Assembly: GCF_040412425.1 (NCBI RefSeq)
Contig: NC_089782.1
Location: forward strand, 25,046,622 to 25,110,621
Reading direction: 5' to 3'
Length of the DNA stretch: 64,000 nt
Source of the DNA: Macrobrachium rosenbergii
Lineage: Eukaryota; Arthropoda; Malacostraca; Decapoda; Palaemonidae
A program made the translations under genes and the position numbers. The notes beneath the pieces are model-generated. The model worked only from the letters and a program-made list of their open reading frames with translations. It did no database searches and was not told the origin of the DNA. Shown in pieces: positions 1 to 12,500 of the stretch. Within the stretch, counting starts at the first letter, position 1; each line of letters begins with the position of its first letter.

Positions 1-359
1 AATGTTGATGTTTGATATTTATTTTATAGTAAGTAGTAGGTAAATAGTCATCCTGTCTTTATTTCTTGCAAATTCAGACATTTCATGGAATACATGAAGT
101 TTTGTTTATTCATTAAATCAATATTAAGTTCATTCCTCATAACTAGAGCACATTTTCAGATCGAAGTACTGCAAAGGTCCTGGCATTCTTTTGAATTTGC
201 AAGTTTTGGTACCTTGTATGTTTAATATATTCTCATGTTTATATATATGACTGCATACTTACCAATATAACGTAATGTACTGTAATTTGCATTTTTGTGA
301 TGACACTGGAATGTCTTATGTTAAACACTAATTTTTTATTTTAAACATTTATTTTTCAG

Positions 360-581
360 GCATGAGTACATGCACAACAGTGTCATTATTGCGTTGGTAG
401 GTAAGTATACACAGCTAGAAGATTCTTATGCGTCAGTGATAAAAGCATTACAACATGCTGCCCTTGCGTGCAACCGTAAGCTCGACCTTAAATGTATAGA
501 AGCAGAAGATTTAGAAGAGGAGAGCAAGGCTACCCGCCCTGTGAAATACTATGAAGCTTGGCAGAATGTTTGCAAATCTAA
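360..581 (+). CDS. CTPS: CTP synthase exon (start of GATase domain)
   Basis: The acceptor TTTTTCAG ends at 359 and the donor GTAAGA starts at 582. The exon encodes [17 protein letters not shown] through EAWQNVCKS. Base 360 completes a split codon, and the last two bases join the first base of the next exon to give Asn. The Met at 370 is internal, not a start. Confidence 0.93.
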
Positions 582-3500
582 GTAAGAACTAGCTTTCTAC
601 TAGTACTTTCAGATACATGTCAGGCTATTAGTCCCAAAATTGGTTCAATACTCAGCTCTTCTTCTTTTGTATTCTGTCCTTTTGCTTAGGTCATGTGTTC
701 ATGACTTGTTTTTGTAGATGATACTAAAGGTTTTTTGCAATGTTCCTTTTACGTTGTGTCATTAACTCTACCTCTCCTCTCTTATCTTTTACTAGTTGAC
801 TGTCCAACTTCAACATATACTTTGCTCTTATTTTCCCTTGTGTTGCTCAAGTGTTTTAGTTAAATATTTTAACTCTGATCTGATTAAGCCGCTAATTATC
901 ACCTCTAAAAATTTAAAGCCTTATAGGAGCTGACAATTGATTCAGTAACTGGTAGAATGCTACTGGAACCATTAGACTATTCACTACCATGGTGGAAACG
1001 GTTCAAAGGTAGTGGTAAAATATAAATAATCTGGTAATAGATAAAAAGTTAAATATAAAAAAAACTTGTTGAACAAATACATATATATATATAATAACTT
1101 TTCCATATTTCTAGGACCTCTTATTTTGCTTATGTTGTTAACACTAGGTCATTTGTATTTAGTAGCTCCCATTGGCTTTTATATAGCATTACAATTATGA
1201 ATACCAGATGGGTCAGTGCTGAACCATTTAACTCAAATTCTTCATACAATCTTACTATAGCTTTCAGCTAGCTTATCATCAACTAGTCTCATTGTAAATT
1301 TGGTTATGTGCTAGTGTACAGTACTGTATGCATAAAGTCTGTAAATGTCCTCATGCTGGTTGTAAAATCAGTGTGTTTTTTGCCTGTGAATTATTAGTAA
1401 TTCTGCAAGACTTGATGAGGTTGGAATCCAACTATTTCTCAGCAAATTAATTGCAGAAGCAGAATAACTTGTGTTAAGGTTAATATAAAAATAAGGTTTT
1501 TATTAATTTATGTATTTCTACAGCGGTATTATAGTCCCTGGTGGCTTTGGTCAAAGAGGCCTGGAAGGGAAAGTGAGTGTATGTAAATGGGCAAGGACAA
1601 TGAAGAGACCTCTACTTGGCGTCTGCTTAGGATTACAAGCTTCTGTCATTGAATTTGCAAGGTTAATATGTGGTACTTTTTGTTGCTTCTCTAGTAATAT
1701 TAATTATTCTTCTGTATAACACAGTTCTTACAACTTGAAGTGATTTATATAATTAGTTTTACCAGATTTTGAAGGCTAGCAATTGCATGTTTCATAGTTT
1801 TGTTAGTGCACCATTAATATTTCCTTTGATATAAGTTCCTGCTTCTGTTTTTCTTAAAAGATAAATTCATTAAACTTATTAAATAAAAGCAGACTAATAA
1901 GATAATGTTATTATTTATATAATTGTAAATCTTTCAGGAATGTCCTAGCACTTACAGATGCAAATAGCCAAGAGGTTGCCCCTGAGGGTACATGCCATGT
2001 TATCATTGAAATGCCAGAACATAATCCTGGTCAGTTGGGTGGAACTATGAGACTTGGCAAAAGACAGACACTATTTAAAACTCATGATTCTAAGATCAGG
2101 CAGCTGTACGGGAACGTTGATTATGTAGAAGAACGTCATCGACACAGGTATGGTTAACTTCTTTAAATATTTTATGTATTTGAACATCAGATTTTTTAAA
2201 ATTTTCAAATTTAATGGTTGGGAATATGTACATTTAATAATGATAATGTTTTTTAGGTATGAAGTCAACCCCAAATATGTAAATGATTTTGAAGAGGCTG
2301 GTATGAAATTTGTTGGCCAAGATGTGGATGGTGAGCGGATGGAAATAATGGAATTATCAGATCATCCATACTATGTGGCATGTCAATATCACCCAGAATA
2401 TCTCACAAGGCAAGTTGTACTTCCATTTTCACATTTTTGACTTGAGCCATATCCATTGTACAGGTATGCACCAAAGTCAATTTTTGCAGCAGATGATACT
2501 GTGTGATATCCCTTTTTAAACTTACAATTTTTTCCCCTAGGCCACTGAAGCCATCGCCACCTTATCTTGGTCTAATACTAGCAGCCTGTGGCAAACTCGA
2601 CCAGTATTTATCAAGAGGTTGTCGCATGTCTCCAACAGATTCACCAGAGTCTTCAGGTAGAGCAAATAGTATTTATTATTTTTTGGTATATTTTCAAGTA
2701 ATAAATAGTGGGCAATGAAGAATGCTTCACTTATTTAGTTATCAGATTATGGCATTCCTTTAAATGATAGTCATATTGACTTAGCAATAACAATGCTTGA
2801 GTTAATGGATAAGAAAAAATTTGCTCCAGTACTAGAATTTCATTCCACCTTGAATTATAGTTTAAGTACAATTCTTTACTAGCTTGTACTATTTATCAAA
2901 AGTTATATACTACCCCAAGTAACATAATGCTAGTTTAGATAAGTTTAACAAGACCATTGAATCACATTGTTTGACTCTCATATGGCTCCTCTTAGGATTT
3001 GTTCACAAATGAAATTGCAAATTAAACTAGGTAAAGTTCAAGGATAGGAGAGCTAGGTGAGAAGAGTTCCAAGGGAACAAATACAAGGAAAAGATGGAGA
3101 ACAGTGCAACTGGTGCTTAAGAGAAGCTGCTAAGAACCCTTAGTACTATCTCCAGTGTGCCACACAAAGAAGTACAGCCCCATATTTGGCAAATCTAAAT
3201 ATCTGAATATTATTATGATATATGTTTAATTACTTAACCGGATCACAGAGTTGATAACTACAACTCTTAGAACGGGCTCAAACAGCTTTTATTATGGATA
3301 TCTATATACCCATACATATTGTATGCATATTGTACATCTTCGTTCATACATAAATTAACCACTAAATTATGAAGTGGAATTAAAAGTGGGAGTTTGATAC
3401 CACTGGCCAAACATTGAAGGTCTCAAGCTTCATATTTGATACACACCACAAACTGGAAAGCTCATATAGCACATATTAAAGGTAAATGCGAAAGTTGCTT

Positions 3501-4859
3501 AAAGTCTGATCTAAAAGCTATCTGATACAACCTGGGTGCTAATATTTAAATTGATTTTGTTTTCTGAAGCAACTGTATTATTAGCCAAATGATATGGATT
3601 GGCTCTAACTCGACAGCAAAGAACTTATTCTCAGTCCATTTTGAAGAGATTCTGCACTGACACTTTTATATTGTCCTCAGGTCTTCATTACTAGTTGGAG
3701 GCAGAGTCCCCACTTTCTCAACACTGAAGGTGGTTTGAACTGAACATTTTCATTCTAAGCACCCCATCCTTCCCAATTACAGCTAACAGTCATAATAAGT
3801 CAGTTAATACGAGGATTACTTGGTTGATTTTTGCGTAATGTGATGTGTAAAGCAAGGTAGTGTTGAAGTGTGAGTTGATGTAATGCTAGCTGGGTGAGAA
3901 GTATGATGATACAACTGTACTGAGCATCGTCAGTCTACATCCATAAGCCTAGCCATTAATTTTAATTACAGCAACTCTCATGGGAGTCTAACACTATTTT
4001 GCATGATAAAAATTGTATAATGTATTTTTTTGTTAGTTTTTACAAACTAGTTATTTGTGTAGGCACAGCTAACTGCACCTTGCCTTATAGCTTTAAGCTT
4101 CACTTCTTTGGCACTGCCAATCATCAGCAACATGGGTTCATTGGACACCAATTTTTGTATAACCAACCTTTTGTTTTTGTGTGGGGGTTGGGATCGTATA
4201 GGTTAGCAAATAAGCTACTTACTATCTTTTACTCTTAATTAGTACCTTTTGGTCTCTTCCCACCCAACTTGCCCATAATCTTGAATTTTACCTTGTTACA
4301 GTTTTTAACTTGTACTGAAGAACAAATCCTTTGTGTAAGCCTTACAATACTGAAGAACAAATCCTTTGTGTAAGCCTTACGAGATTCTAAAATTTTTATT
4401 ACATGGACTGTGTCAAAGTTTGCTGTGACTAATTTGCAACTGAGCTGTATTGTATTACGTCCTCAAAGCAAGCCGACAAATTGATTGAAGAATGAACAGT
4501 CTTGTGCTGAAGTGACGTGCTCTCTGAACGAGAATCGTCTTTGCCTCAGTCACCCTTCCATTTAGATGAGAAAATAGATTGTATTAAATTTAACAACCAG
4601 GTTCATTTAAAGTATTTATGGAGTTTTCATAGAAATGTTTGAGCATTTCACACACAGCTATAATGTTTATTTTTATAACATTAAATATTTTCCTTTTACA
4701 GATGAGGAATTGCCAATGCCACCCCACTTGCTAGTGAATCAGACTGACAAACCAAGCATCTCCCCTTCAGCAAGACGATCGCCACCTATTTCCTCTCCTA
4801 GGACTCCATTAGATAGTCCTTTAGAAGCTTCTGGTTTTGATACGGATGGCAAAAATTGA
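360..4859 (+). CDS. CTPS: CTP synthase, 3' portion (six coding exons; 5' end outside window)
   Basis: CTP synthase makes CTP from UTP, ATP and glutamine in the cytosol, the last step of de novo pyrimidine nucleotide synthesis. The exons here (360-581, 1524-1661, 1938-2147, 2257-2409, 2541-2656, 4702-4859) join in one frame to about 331 residues plus a TGA stop at 4857-4859. They cover the class I glutamine amidotransferase half: [17 protein letters not shown], the oxyanion-loop motif VPGGFGQRG, the nucleophile elbow GVCLGLQ (Cys codon 1624-1626) and QYHPEY with catalytic His (2390-2392) and Glu (2396-2398). [18 protein letters not shown] and ERMEIMEL are also typical. The synthetase half must lie upstream of base 1. 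The Ser/Pro-rich tail ([20 protein letters not shown]) resembles the phosphorylated tails of animal CTP synthases. Intron 4 uses a GC-AG pair. The gene converges on the Hakai gene. Identification is very secure; exon edges were placed by eye. Confidence 0.96.
1524..1661 (+). CDS. CTPS: CTP synthase exon (oxyanion loop and catalytic Cys)
   Basis: The acceptor TTTCTACAG ends at 1523 and the donor GTTAAT starts at 1662. The exon encodes [12 protein letters not shown] through [14 protein letters not shown]. The last AG joins the next exon's first G as Arg. Confidence 0.93.
1938..2147 (+). CDS. CTPS: CTP synthase exon
   Basis: The acceptor CTTTCAG ends at 1937 and the donor GTATGG starts at 2148. 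The exon encodes [37 protein letters not shown] and VEERHRHR, all conserved in animal CTP synthases. Confidence 0.94.
2257..2409 (+). CDS. CTPS: CTP synthase exon (catalytic His/Glu); GC donor
   Basis: The acceptor TTTTTTAG ends at 2256. The exon encodes [20 protein letters not shown] through [10 protein letters not shown]. Only a boundary after base 2409 keeps the frame with the next exon ([10 protein letters not shown]), so the intron starts GCAAGT, a GC-AG intron with an otherwise perfect donor consensus. Confidence 0.92.
2541..2656 (+). CDS. CTPS: CTP synthase exon
   Basis: The acceptor TTTCCCCTAG ends at 2540 and a donor GTAGAG starts at 2657. The exon encodes [20 protein letters not shown] and [12 protein letters not shown]. 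The conserved KPSPPY(L/F)GL motif closes the GATase domain. Confidence 0.92.
4315..4381 (+). repeat. 33-35 bp direct duplication in CTP synthase intron
   Basis: Two adjacent near-identical copies of a unit starting ACTGAAGAACAAATCCTTTG lie in the last CTPS intron. The rest of this 2-kb intron (2657-4701) shows nothing else I recognise. Confidence 0.85.
4702..4859 (+). CDS. CTPS: CTP synthase last exon (Ser/Pro-rich tail)
   Basis: The acceptor CCTTTTACAG ends at 4701. The exon encodes [20 protein letters not shown], the SP-rich tail, and ends GFDTDGKN followed by TGA. The many SP/TP dipeptides suggest phospho-regulation, an inference from the family. Confidence 0.88.
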
Positions 4860-6660
4860 AGCAGTGTTGCTGTTTACTTGACTAGGCTCTTGTGTTTGTG
4901 CAGAGATATCAGTTCATGGTAGTATATTTAATCCAGTCTTATAGGCAAATTTAATGAGGTTATTGAATGGTTTAGCATATAAATACATGAGCTCTTAGTT
5001 TTGTTCAAGGTGCCAATTAATCACTAGTAGTGCAGTTTCAGTGGGATGTCTTTACATATCTCAAATGATATAAATTTAGAATTGTAATTTAGGTCCGTGT
5101 ATAATTTTCAAGAAGCCCATCAAAAAAGCTGAGGAGTAACAGGACTAATAAGGAACTGAATTTCTTGATTTTTTTTTTCTTTTATTTTGTTTTGGACTCG
5201 TACAGTTAACTCTACCGAGTCAACTCTACATCTTTACATTGTTCGGCTTTGTTGTGCTCTCTAAAGCTGCCTGTTTTGCACAAGGTATTTTAGAAATTGT
5301 GTTCATATGATTTGACTGCATTTTGTATGTTGGGAGGATATTTCTTCTAACATGGAGTAGGCGTGGGGTAAGCAATGTAGTTAATCTTTATAACTATAAA
5401 GTATTGTTTTCTGTAGTTATTTTAAGAGGATCATCCTACATGCATGTGCAATGCTATTTAATCACAATATGTAGGTCAGGTTTGTGTAAATGATTAGGTA
5501 TATTGCTAAAGTACAGTTTTCCAGGCAATGTACCTTGGTCTCTGTAAATAGAGTAAATCCTGAAGTTATGGTATTATTTGGCGTTGGCTACCGTTAAAGT
5601 ATGCATTAGATATTGTTGTATTGAATTATTTTGTAGACAGATTTATAAATGGAATATTTTTGTTATCAGATATGTATAAGCCAGTTAATACCCTTTTAAA
5701 TTGGATGTATAAATTCTTAATCATGTCAAATATGTATATGGGGTTCAGTATTAGTGAATTTAAAAGTAGCAATTTATTCTTTTGGCAGTATTTTGTTTCC
5801 CCGACATGTTGGGCACTGCATTTGGAATTTGCAGGAGTAAAGGTAAAATGCAGATGCAATGCCTAATACTGTTTTTTTTTTTTTGAGTAAAATTGTTAAA
5901 CTATGAAACTAAGTCAATATATTTATTTAATTTGTACTTCCCTTCAAGGGTTCATTTTGTTGAGAACCGTAAATTTTGTTGAATAATTTGCTCATATGGT
6001 ACAAGATCTGTGTACTGTAATTTAATTTTCACAGTATCCTCTCTACAGTGTATGTAAGACATACTATACTTACTATCCCTAAGTTAATTGGAATTCTAGT
6101 CCTGTATCATTTACAGGTCTTGGATCATAGTCCTGATCTGCTAAATTATCACTTCAAAGGTACATGTTACATTGAAAATATTTTTCAAAACAAAGTTATA
6201 AAACTTTTTATTGGTAGAAACTCAATCTGTGGGTATGTGGTTGGTAATCTACAACTTTTTACAAAACAAAACTTTGTAGTATTATTGGTTTCATGAGCAT
6301 TTTCTCAAAATGAAAAGTTGGTCTTTAATAAATTTCGTATATGTCGACTGGCTAACTGCAGTTTATGAAATTTTGTGTGAAGAGTAGGAATGGCTGTATT
6401 GAAACCCTAAGGATCATTCATTTGTGGCTAACTTGAGTAAAAGTATTTAAGAATGAGCTTTAAAGTGACACAGTATGAAATTATTTATTTTTAGTTCTGC
6501 GTTTGTCCCATCAGAGAAATGTGTAATACTGTATTTTCATATTTAACTTGCACTCTGTACCCCAGAACCTCAGGACTTTAGTATTGCGATGTTTGCCCTG
6601 TGGTACCATCCATAAAGTCATTGTTTCAGTTAATAAATAGTTGTTTTTCAACATATTCTT
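4860..6660 (+). other. CTP synthase 3' UTR, probable
   Basis: AT-rich non-coding sequence follows the stop. Candidate poly(A) signals AATAAA lie at 6327-6332 and 6632-6637, the second followed by T/G-rich sequence. The UTR length is inferred from these signals only. Confidence 0.4.
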
Positions 6661-6819
6661 ATTCCCCCTTTAATTCCCAAACTACTGATAATTTATAAAT
6701 CTTGCAGGTAGTATAAGTAGCCACAGTTGGCTATAGTCCACTAACTAGGTTGAATTCCATGGTAATGATACCTAGCTAATATAGTACTGGGCCATCACAA
6801 GGGAAGAAAAAAAAGTTAG

Positions 6820-7929
6820 GTGGCTGCCTCAAAATACCCATTTGTGTATTTTGGAGCAGCCACCTCAAAAATTAAAATTTCAGAAAGCCAGCTGTTTTTC
6901 CCTTTAACCTTCCCTGTGAAGAAGAGTTTGCCATATTTGCAGTGGAAATGGTTTGAGAGTAAAAGGAGGATGACTAAGAAATTTTCCCTGGTGTCATTGG
7001 GAGGGAATTATCCAGGTCCCAATCATCAAGGACTACTGGCCCCATGTATCTCAAGTACTGGTACTGTTCCTGACTTACCCTCCAGGATCCCCAGAAGCTC
7101 TGGTCCCTGTTGGCAGAAGAGGAGGGATCTTGGATGAGATTTTGCTGGAAGTTGTAGAGTACCAGTCTCTAGAGTTGCACAGTTGCCTCTCTGTGGAGAA
7201 GGCAAATGCCAGCTGGAGACCAATTTCCATCTCCCTGTTCAATGAGTATCCTTCAAACTAGGCTCAAAATCAAAACTACATGCCAGGTTGGACTTCATCA
7301 GAGAGGGCACCACCATGCTTTCAGTGGATCTGAAGGACACTTGCTTCTAAATGTATGCAACAACTACCAGGAAGTACCTCTGCTTTGTCAGGTGTTCAGA
7401 CAGGTCATCACCTTGGCATTAGCTTGAGCTTATTTGAAGGATACAGGTTTACTAAATGACCTGGACAACTGGCTAGTTCTGGCAGCCTCTGGAGCTCAAC
7501 TGCTACAGAAGAGAGACTACCTACTCCCTGCCACAATTCCCAAGCAGAAGCCAAAGTACCTGGGGATGCTTACAGACAGGGAGGCTCCAGCACACTATGG
7601 CAGGTTATCCTTAGCCTGCTGTTACCCTTGGGGAAGCATATCCATCTGCATTTGCTTCAGTGATAAATGAAATAGCAATGGTTGGCCCAATGCAACTCTT
7701 CCTCTCAGCTTACGCTTCTGAGAGGGGAGATCAGAGAGAACTTTGTCTAGAAGCTGGGGCTGGAGTTTCCTTGAACTTGCCATCTCCAGAGATTCTTCAG
7801 TTTAGAGATGCATCGGAGGGGGGCTGGGATGCACTACCAAGTGGCATGTTTGTTTCAGGTGAGTGGGTAGGGAACAAGCCTCATCTGCATATTGTTTTAA
7901 ATTTAAAAGAAGTATTGCTGACCCTCTAA
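6820..7929 (+). pseudogene. Decayed DIRS-like retrotransposon, RT and RNase H remnants
   Basis: Short open stretches in shifting frames resemble the reverse transcriptase and RNase H of DIRS-type (tyrosine-recombinase) retrotransposons. Around 7300-7390, REGTTMLSVDLKDTCF, a stop, then TTTRKYLCFVR matches RT motif A and the segment after it. At 7434-7480, LNDLDNWLVLAAS is a degenerate form of the YLDDWLVLA catalytic box, followed by KYLGM. At 7790-7865, LQFRDASEGGWDA through SGEW matches the DIRS/Gypsy RNase H start (DAS..GWGA...G.W). Stops and frameshifts show it is dead. I did not find terminal repeats or a recombinase. DIRS rather than Gypsy is inferred from the DDWLVLA style. Confidence 0.7.
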
Positions 7930-8017
7930 GTACTCCAAGTGTGTGATCGGTGACTTGGAAGTGGGGATGAGTTACAAGACTGCAATGACATTGTGTAAAT
8001 ATGGTAACACCTCGAGA

Positions 8018-8042
8018 AAAAAAAAAAAAAAAAAAAAAAAAA
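8018..8042 (+). repeat. Poly(A) tract
   Basis: About 25 consecutive A bases, between the retroelement remnant and the 73-bp tandem repeat. Confidence 0.9.
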
Positions 8043-8077
8043 GAAACGTAAATATAACAGGTTCTAAAATTTTCAAG

Positions 8078-8312
8078 AATTCATAAGTTACATTTATTGT
8101 ATACTTAAAATGAAAGTATGCCACATCATTGTTATGATATTTTACCAAAGAATTCATAGGTTACATTTATTGTATACTTAAAATGAAAATATGCCACATC
8201 ATTGTTATGATATTTTACCAAAATTCATAAGTTACATTTATTGTATAATTGTAACTTATTGTATAATTAAAATGAAAGTAGGCCACATCATTTTTATGAT
8301 ATTTTACCAAAG
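8078..8312 (+). repeat. 73-bp tandem repeat, three copies
   Basis: Copies start at 8078, 8151 and 8222 with AATTCATA(A/G)GTTACATTTA and end TTTTACCAAA. The third carries an internal duplication. On the minus strand each copy contains AATAAA, so the array could serve as the Hakai poly(A) region. Confidence 0.9.
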
Positions 8313-8760
8313 TTTTTTAGGACTTTTGTAAGTCATTGCAAAATGAAAAATATTTTCACATTGTCAAGAGTATGCATGTTCATGTTTTTGGGAGAACTTT
8401 GCACTACCAAACAGTGGAAGTTTGGTAATAAACAAAAATAAGAGAACAATTATTCTGTTAGCCAGTCTAATTTATGTTGCTTCCAACACATTCACTTGCA
8501 AAAATAAAATTGTGGCACAATTCTCTACTACCAAAATTGTTAGCTGTCTCAAAAAGATATGATTCAATGGGTAAAAATGGTGCATTTTACATTATAACTA
8601 TAATAAATTGGTTCTAAAGTAGGTACTGTAATACAATACCAGGTGATATTACTTGTACACCATGTATAGACAAAATAATGTCACATTTGTACACTGTGAA
8701 CAGCACTGGTACATGGCATATTTGTGTTGCAGTCTTGCTTCCATGAGCAAACAAAATCCC

Positions 8761-9591
8761 TCAAAATTTAAAACTTTTCCGGTAATATTGGTTGGACTGA
8801 GATGACGGAGGTAGTGCATGATGAGGTGGAGGCCCAGGTGGGTGACTGGGTGGAGCTTGTGGGGGTGTTGACCACTGAGTTGATGTGTACTGACTGTCAT
8901 ACTGTGGTTGACTCCCATATGTAGTGGGTGGTGGAACAGTAGGTGCTACATTTGTGTATGGAGGGGGAGGAACATTAGGATTTGGGGGAGGTGGTGCAGA
9001 TGGATTGGGAGGGTATGTGAACTGAGGGGTCTGGGTTGTGTATGGAGTAGTGAAAGTAGTTGAATAAGAAGGTGGCGGTTGTGTATGGCTGGGAGGAGGC
9101 TGTGTGTGAGCAGGGGGTGGACTTGTGAAGTTATGAGTCGGGGGAGGATGAGTTGGGGGTAAGTGGGGTGGAGGGTGTGTAGGAGTAGAATGCTGGAAGG
9201 TTGAATGAGGGGAGTGCTCTGGAGGGTCTTGAATGGGTACAGTGATGAGGTTGGTTCTAGGTGTTGTCATCACGGGTATAGCTGATATATGATGTGTTGC
9301 TCCTTGATGACTTGAAGGAGACTGGTGAGGTTGTGAGTGGGGACTGGTAAAGGTCCCTGAACCTTGCCGAGTGAATTGGGCAGGGTAAGGTTCACGATGT
9401 TCGTAATTTTCTTTTCCAACTCTAGGGTCTGTCATAGCTCTTGGATCTTGCCGTGTGTCACTCCTTGGATCTGCTCTCTGCTCCCGTCCTTCGCCCCTGG
9501 GATCTCGATGACTGATACGCTCCTCTTTGACTTCTTCCTTTGTATGACTACTTGTTCCTGGTACTTTCATGTGACGATGATCAATGTGAGC
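8761..9591 (-). CDS. CBLL1: Hakai exon 6 (HYB end and Pro-rich tail)
   Basis: The acceptor CATAG precedes [12 protein letters not shown]. The exon carries DPR-repeat-rich charged sequence, [10 protein letters not shown], a His/Pro-rich tail, and ends YYRKSFKF then TGA. 276 residues. Confidence 0.95.
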   Translation of the reverse strand, partial: AHIDHRHMKVPGTSSHTKEEVKEERISHRDPRGEGREQRADPRSDTRQDPRAMTDPRVGKENYEHREPYPAQFTRQGSGTFTSPHSQPHQSPSSHQGATHHISAIPVMTTPRTNLITVPIQDPPEHSPHSTFQHSTPTHPPPHLPPTHPPPTHNFTSPPPAHTQPPPSHTQPPPSYSTTFTTPYTTQTPQFTYPPNPSAPPPPNPNVPPPPYTNVAPTVPPPTTYGSQPQYDSQYTSTQWSTPPQAPPSHPPGPPPHHALPPSSQSNQYYRKSFKF

Positions 9592-12500
9592 CTATGATTA
9601 GAATAATATATCTTTAAAACTCCTGCCCATCCCATTATCCTACACATGTAAAAAATAACTGATATTTTTGTACTGCACTTTCATCTTTTTATCTCTTCTA
9701 AAAAGTTGATAATTACACTGTATAGTACTTATACCTTGACTGCTAGTGCTACTATTATTACCACACAGTATTTCATTATTTAATGTGATTCTTTCTTATG
9801 TAATGTTGATTCTATGATCATATTTACTATAACAATAATTTCAGACATTATGACAAAATTTTCAACATAAAAACGAGTTTCATGCCTTGTAATGCTCTAA
9901 AAGCTAGGAAATTAGACTTTGCCATTCAAATAAGGCCAAACTATGCAATGACAGTTAAAGGTTCAAAGAAAAAATTTGAATTAGTATCTTCACAAGTTTT
10001 CAAATTTCATAAGAAACATTAACTCTACAACAATCATACCAAACCATACTTTAGCAGTGTGGTTTATGTACTGTTAACTCTGCCTTCATAACAATAAATT
10101 TCCTCTAAATACTCAAGCCTCAAACTTTTTCAGGGCCAGTAACAAATGCATATCTGAAATAGCCCTCGTACAACTTTATGCACAATAAAGACCACAGGTA
10201 AACACTGTAAAACCTAACTGTCTTCTATTTTCCAAAGTATGGTCAAAGGTCTTAATTATGTTTTCAATGTGTATGGCTATTTGGAGAGGGTTATAGGAAA
10301 TAAGGTGACCACGAGTTAAATGACAGAACCTACTTATCCAATATGAAACACAAACACATGCACAGGTACTCTTCAGTTTCTTTATTATGAATAGATATTC
10401 TATCTTATTACTAAAACAAAGAAAATAGTGTCATGATAAAGGAATGCTAGATATTCTGTCTTATTACTAAAACAAAGAAAATAATGTCATGATGAATGAA
10501 GGCTTATTGTAAATACCTTGTAATAGTAAATGTCATACCTGTAAGTCTCGCTGTGAGAGATATGTTCGCTTACAAACAGCTTTATTTATAGTGTATGTGC
10601 ACATGAAAACTGTTCCAAGCCCTGTTTGTTCTACTCGAACAACTCTCTCCCCACATCGTGCACAGACGCGGTCTTCTCTTCGAGCACAGCACAAGCAAAA
10701 CACATGCTTACAAGGTATCTGAAATAAGGAAAACTATCATGGATAATAATTCTTATTATACTAAAAATGCATTTTCCGTTTGCTGTGGAATATCTCATAT
10801 ATGTTCAGGTATCCAGGTAAAGAAGTAACCTAGGTACCACACACATACACATGTACTATCTTTCCTCTTTGTAAGGGCACTTCCCAGCAGACTAATTGAC
10901 TCAAACCAGCCTGTCCTGTTGTTAGAGCTTTTTCTTATTACTCTTTGTGAAATGCAGTCAACATAAGATCAAAAATATTCTCTGAAATCTCTTGGGACAA
11001 AGATTCAGAGATGGCTGTGGTGTTGAAGAAAGGAAAAGGCGGTGCAAAGCTGAGAGGTGTATCAGATGGCAGAAGCTGCTTTACTGCTTGATGGAGTATG
11101 AGAAGTGGTATATGTACTAAACACATGTGAGTTTTATAAAAAAGTGAATTATACATTAACCCATCATGTACTTCCCTTTACTTACATGCATCAAGCCTTC
11201 CTTAAGTATTGCATTAATGAAATATAATTATAAAAAAGAATATTGAGGTGCACTAATGCACTGAAGGACTAATTTCTCTTTGCAACTTAGTTACTTATGT
11301 CCAGCTACTTCTTAGTTTGATTTTCCCTTAGATAGGTAATACCCAACAAGTCAATTAGGGTATGGAGTAAGAAACTTACAAGTAAAAAATAATGGTTTGT
11401 ATCCAAGAGGAAAAGTTGCAAAAAATTACAGTATGGTCATACAACGTGGAAATCTCAATTTTTTCATTTTGGTTGGACTGTACCAAGAAGGGAGGCAATG
11501 AAGCAAAGAGATGTCTACTGTACTTCAATGGTATTAGACTTCTTGGAGAAAAGTGGAACTTCTGCTTCACCAAGCCAAGAAAAGACTATGATATGGGGGC
11601 TACCTTGAGGGACTGAATTCCCAGAATGAATGACCTGAGCAGAAAGACCACTTCCTTGTGGCAAAAACTACTCAGCAACCTTAAGACAATACTGTGGTAC
11701 ATATACGATCTTTGCAAAATATCAAGGTATCTTCAAAAACGGTCAAAGAGAACTTTAGATTTCTGACCAACATCTTCGTGAGAAAACACACTTCAATATT
11801 AACATTATAAGCCCAAAGTGAATAACCTAAATATAGCAAGTGTACAAAGCTCACGGCTGCTTTAAAATGACTTCAGTGTCTGCTAATTTATATCTAAAAT
11901 ACTGTAATATTAGTTTAGTAAAAATCACACAGAATATGGCTGAAATGGGATCACCAAACTAGAAGAAGCATCTAATTCTGTCCACACTAATAGTGCCATT
12001 AATGGGAATTTATATAACCTTTCACTAAAATTAACTTGTGCAACAAATGACCACTGACAATTGAGACTTACCATCCTCCCATATATCAAAATAGGCTTGT
12101 TACATGAATCACAAATGTGTATCCTTGGAGAAAGCACCTTTTCTCCAATGAGATTCACAGGATGATCCCACGTGAGCCGAAGCATGGGAGCAGGAGGGCC
12201 CCTGTCCAATGTAGTAAAAGTGGGCGCTTCAAGAGATGAAATGTCACAATCCTGGTCATCTGTAATTAAAAACATCACAAAACAAGTGACTCTAAACATC
12301 TAAAACTATTAAAAAATTATCTTTTTCTATTTATAATGCCAAGTAATTTACATCAACAAAAATCAGCACATTAAAATTTGGAGAAACTGTCTGATGATTA
12401 TGATGATGATATAAGAATGGTTGCTTAGGTTTTAAAAAAATATTCTGAAAAATTATTAACTATGACAACATAAGACCTGAATCATCCACAAAATTATAAC

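Noticed and set aside
370..585. Met at 370 as a gene start
   Set aside because: Internal Met of a CTP synthase exon; the exon is open through its acceptor and the synthetase half lies upstream.
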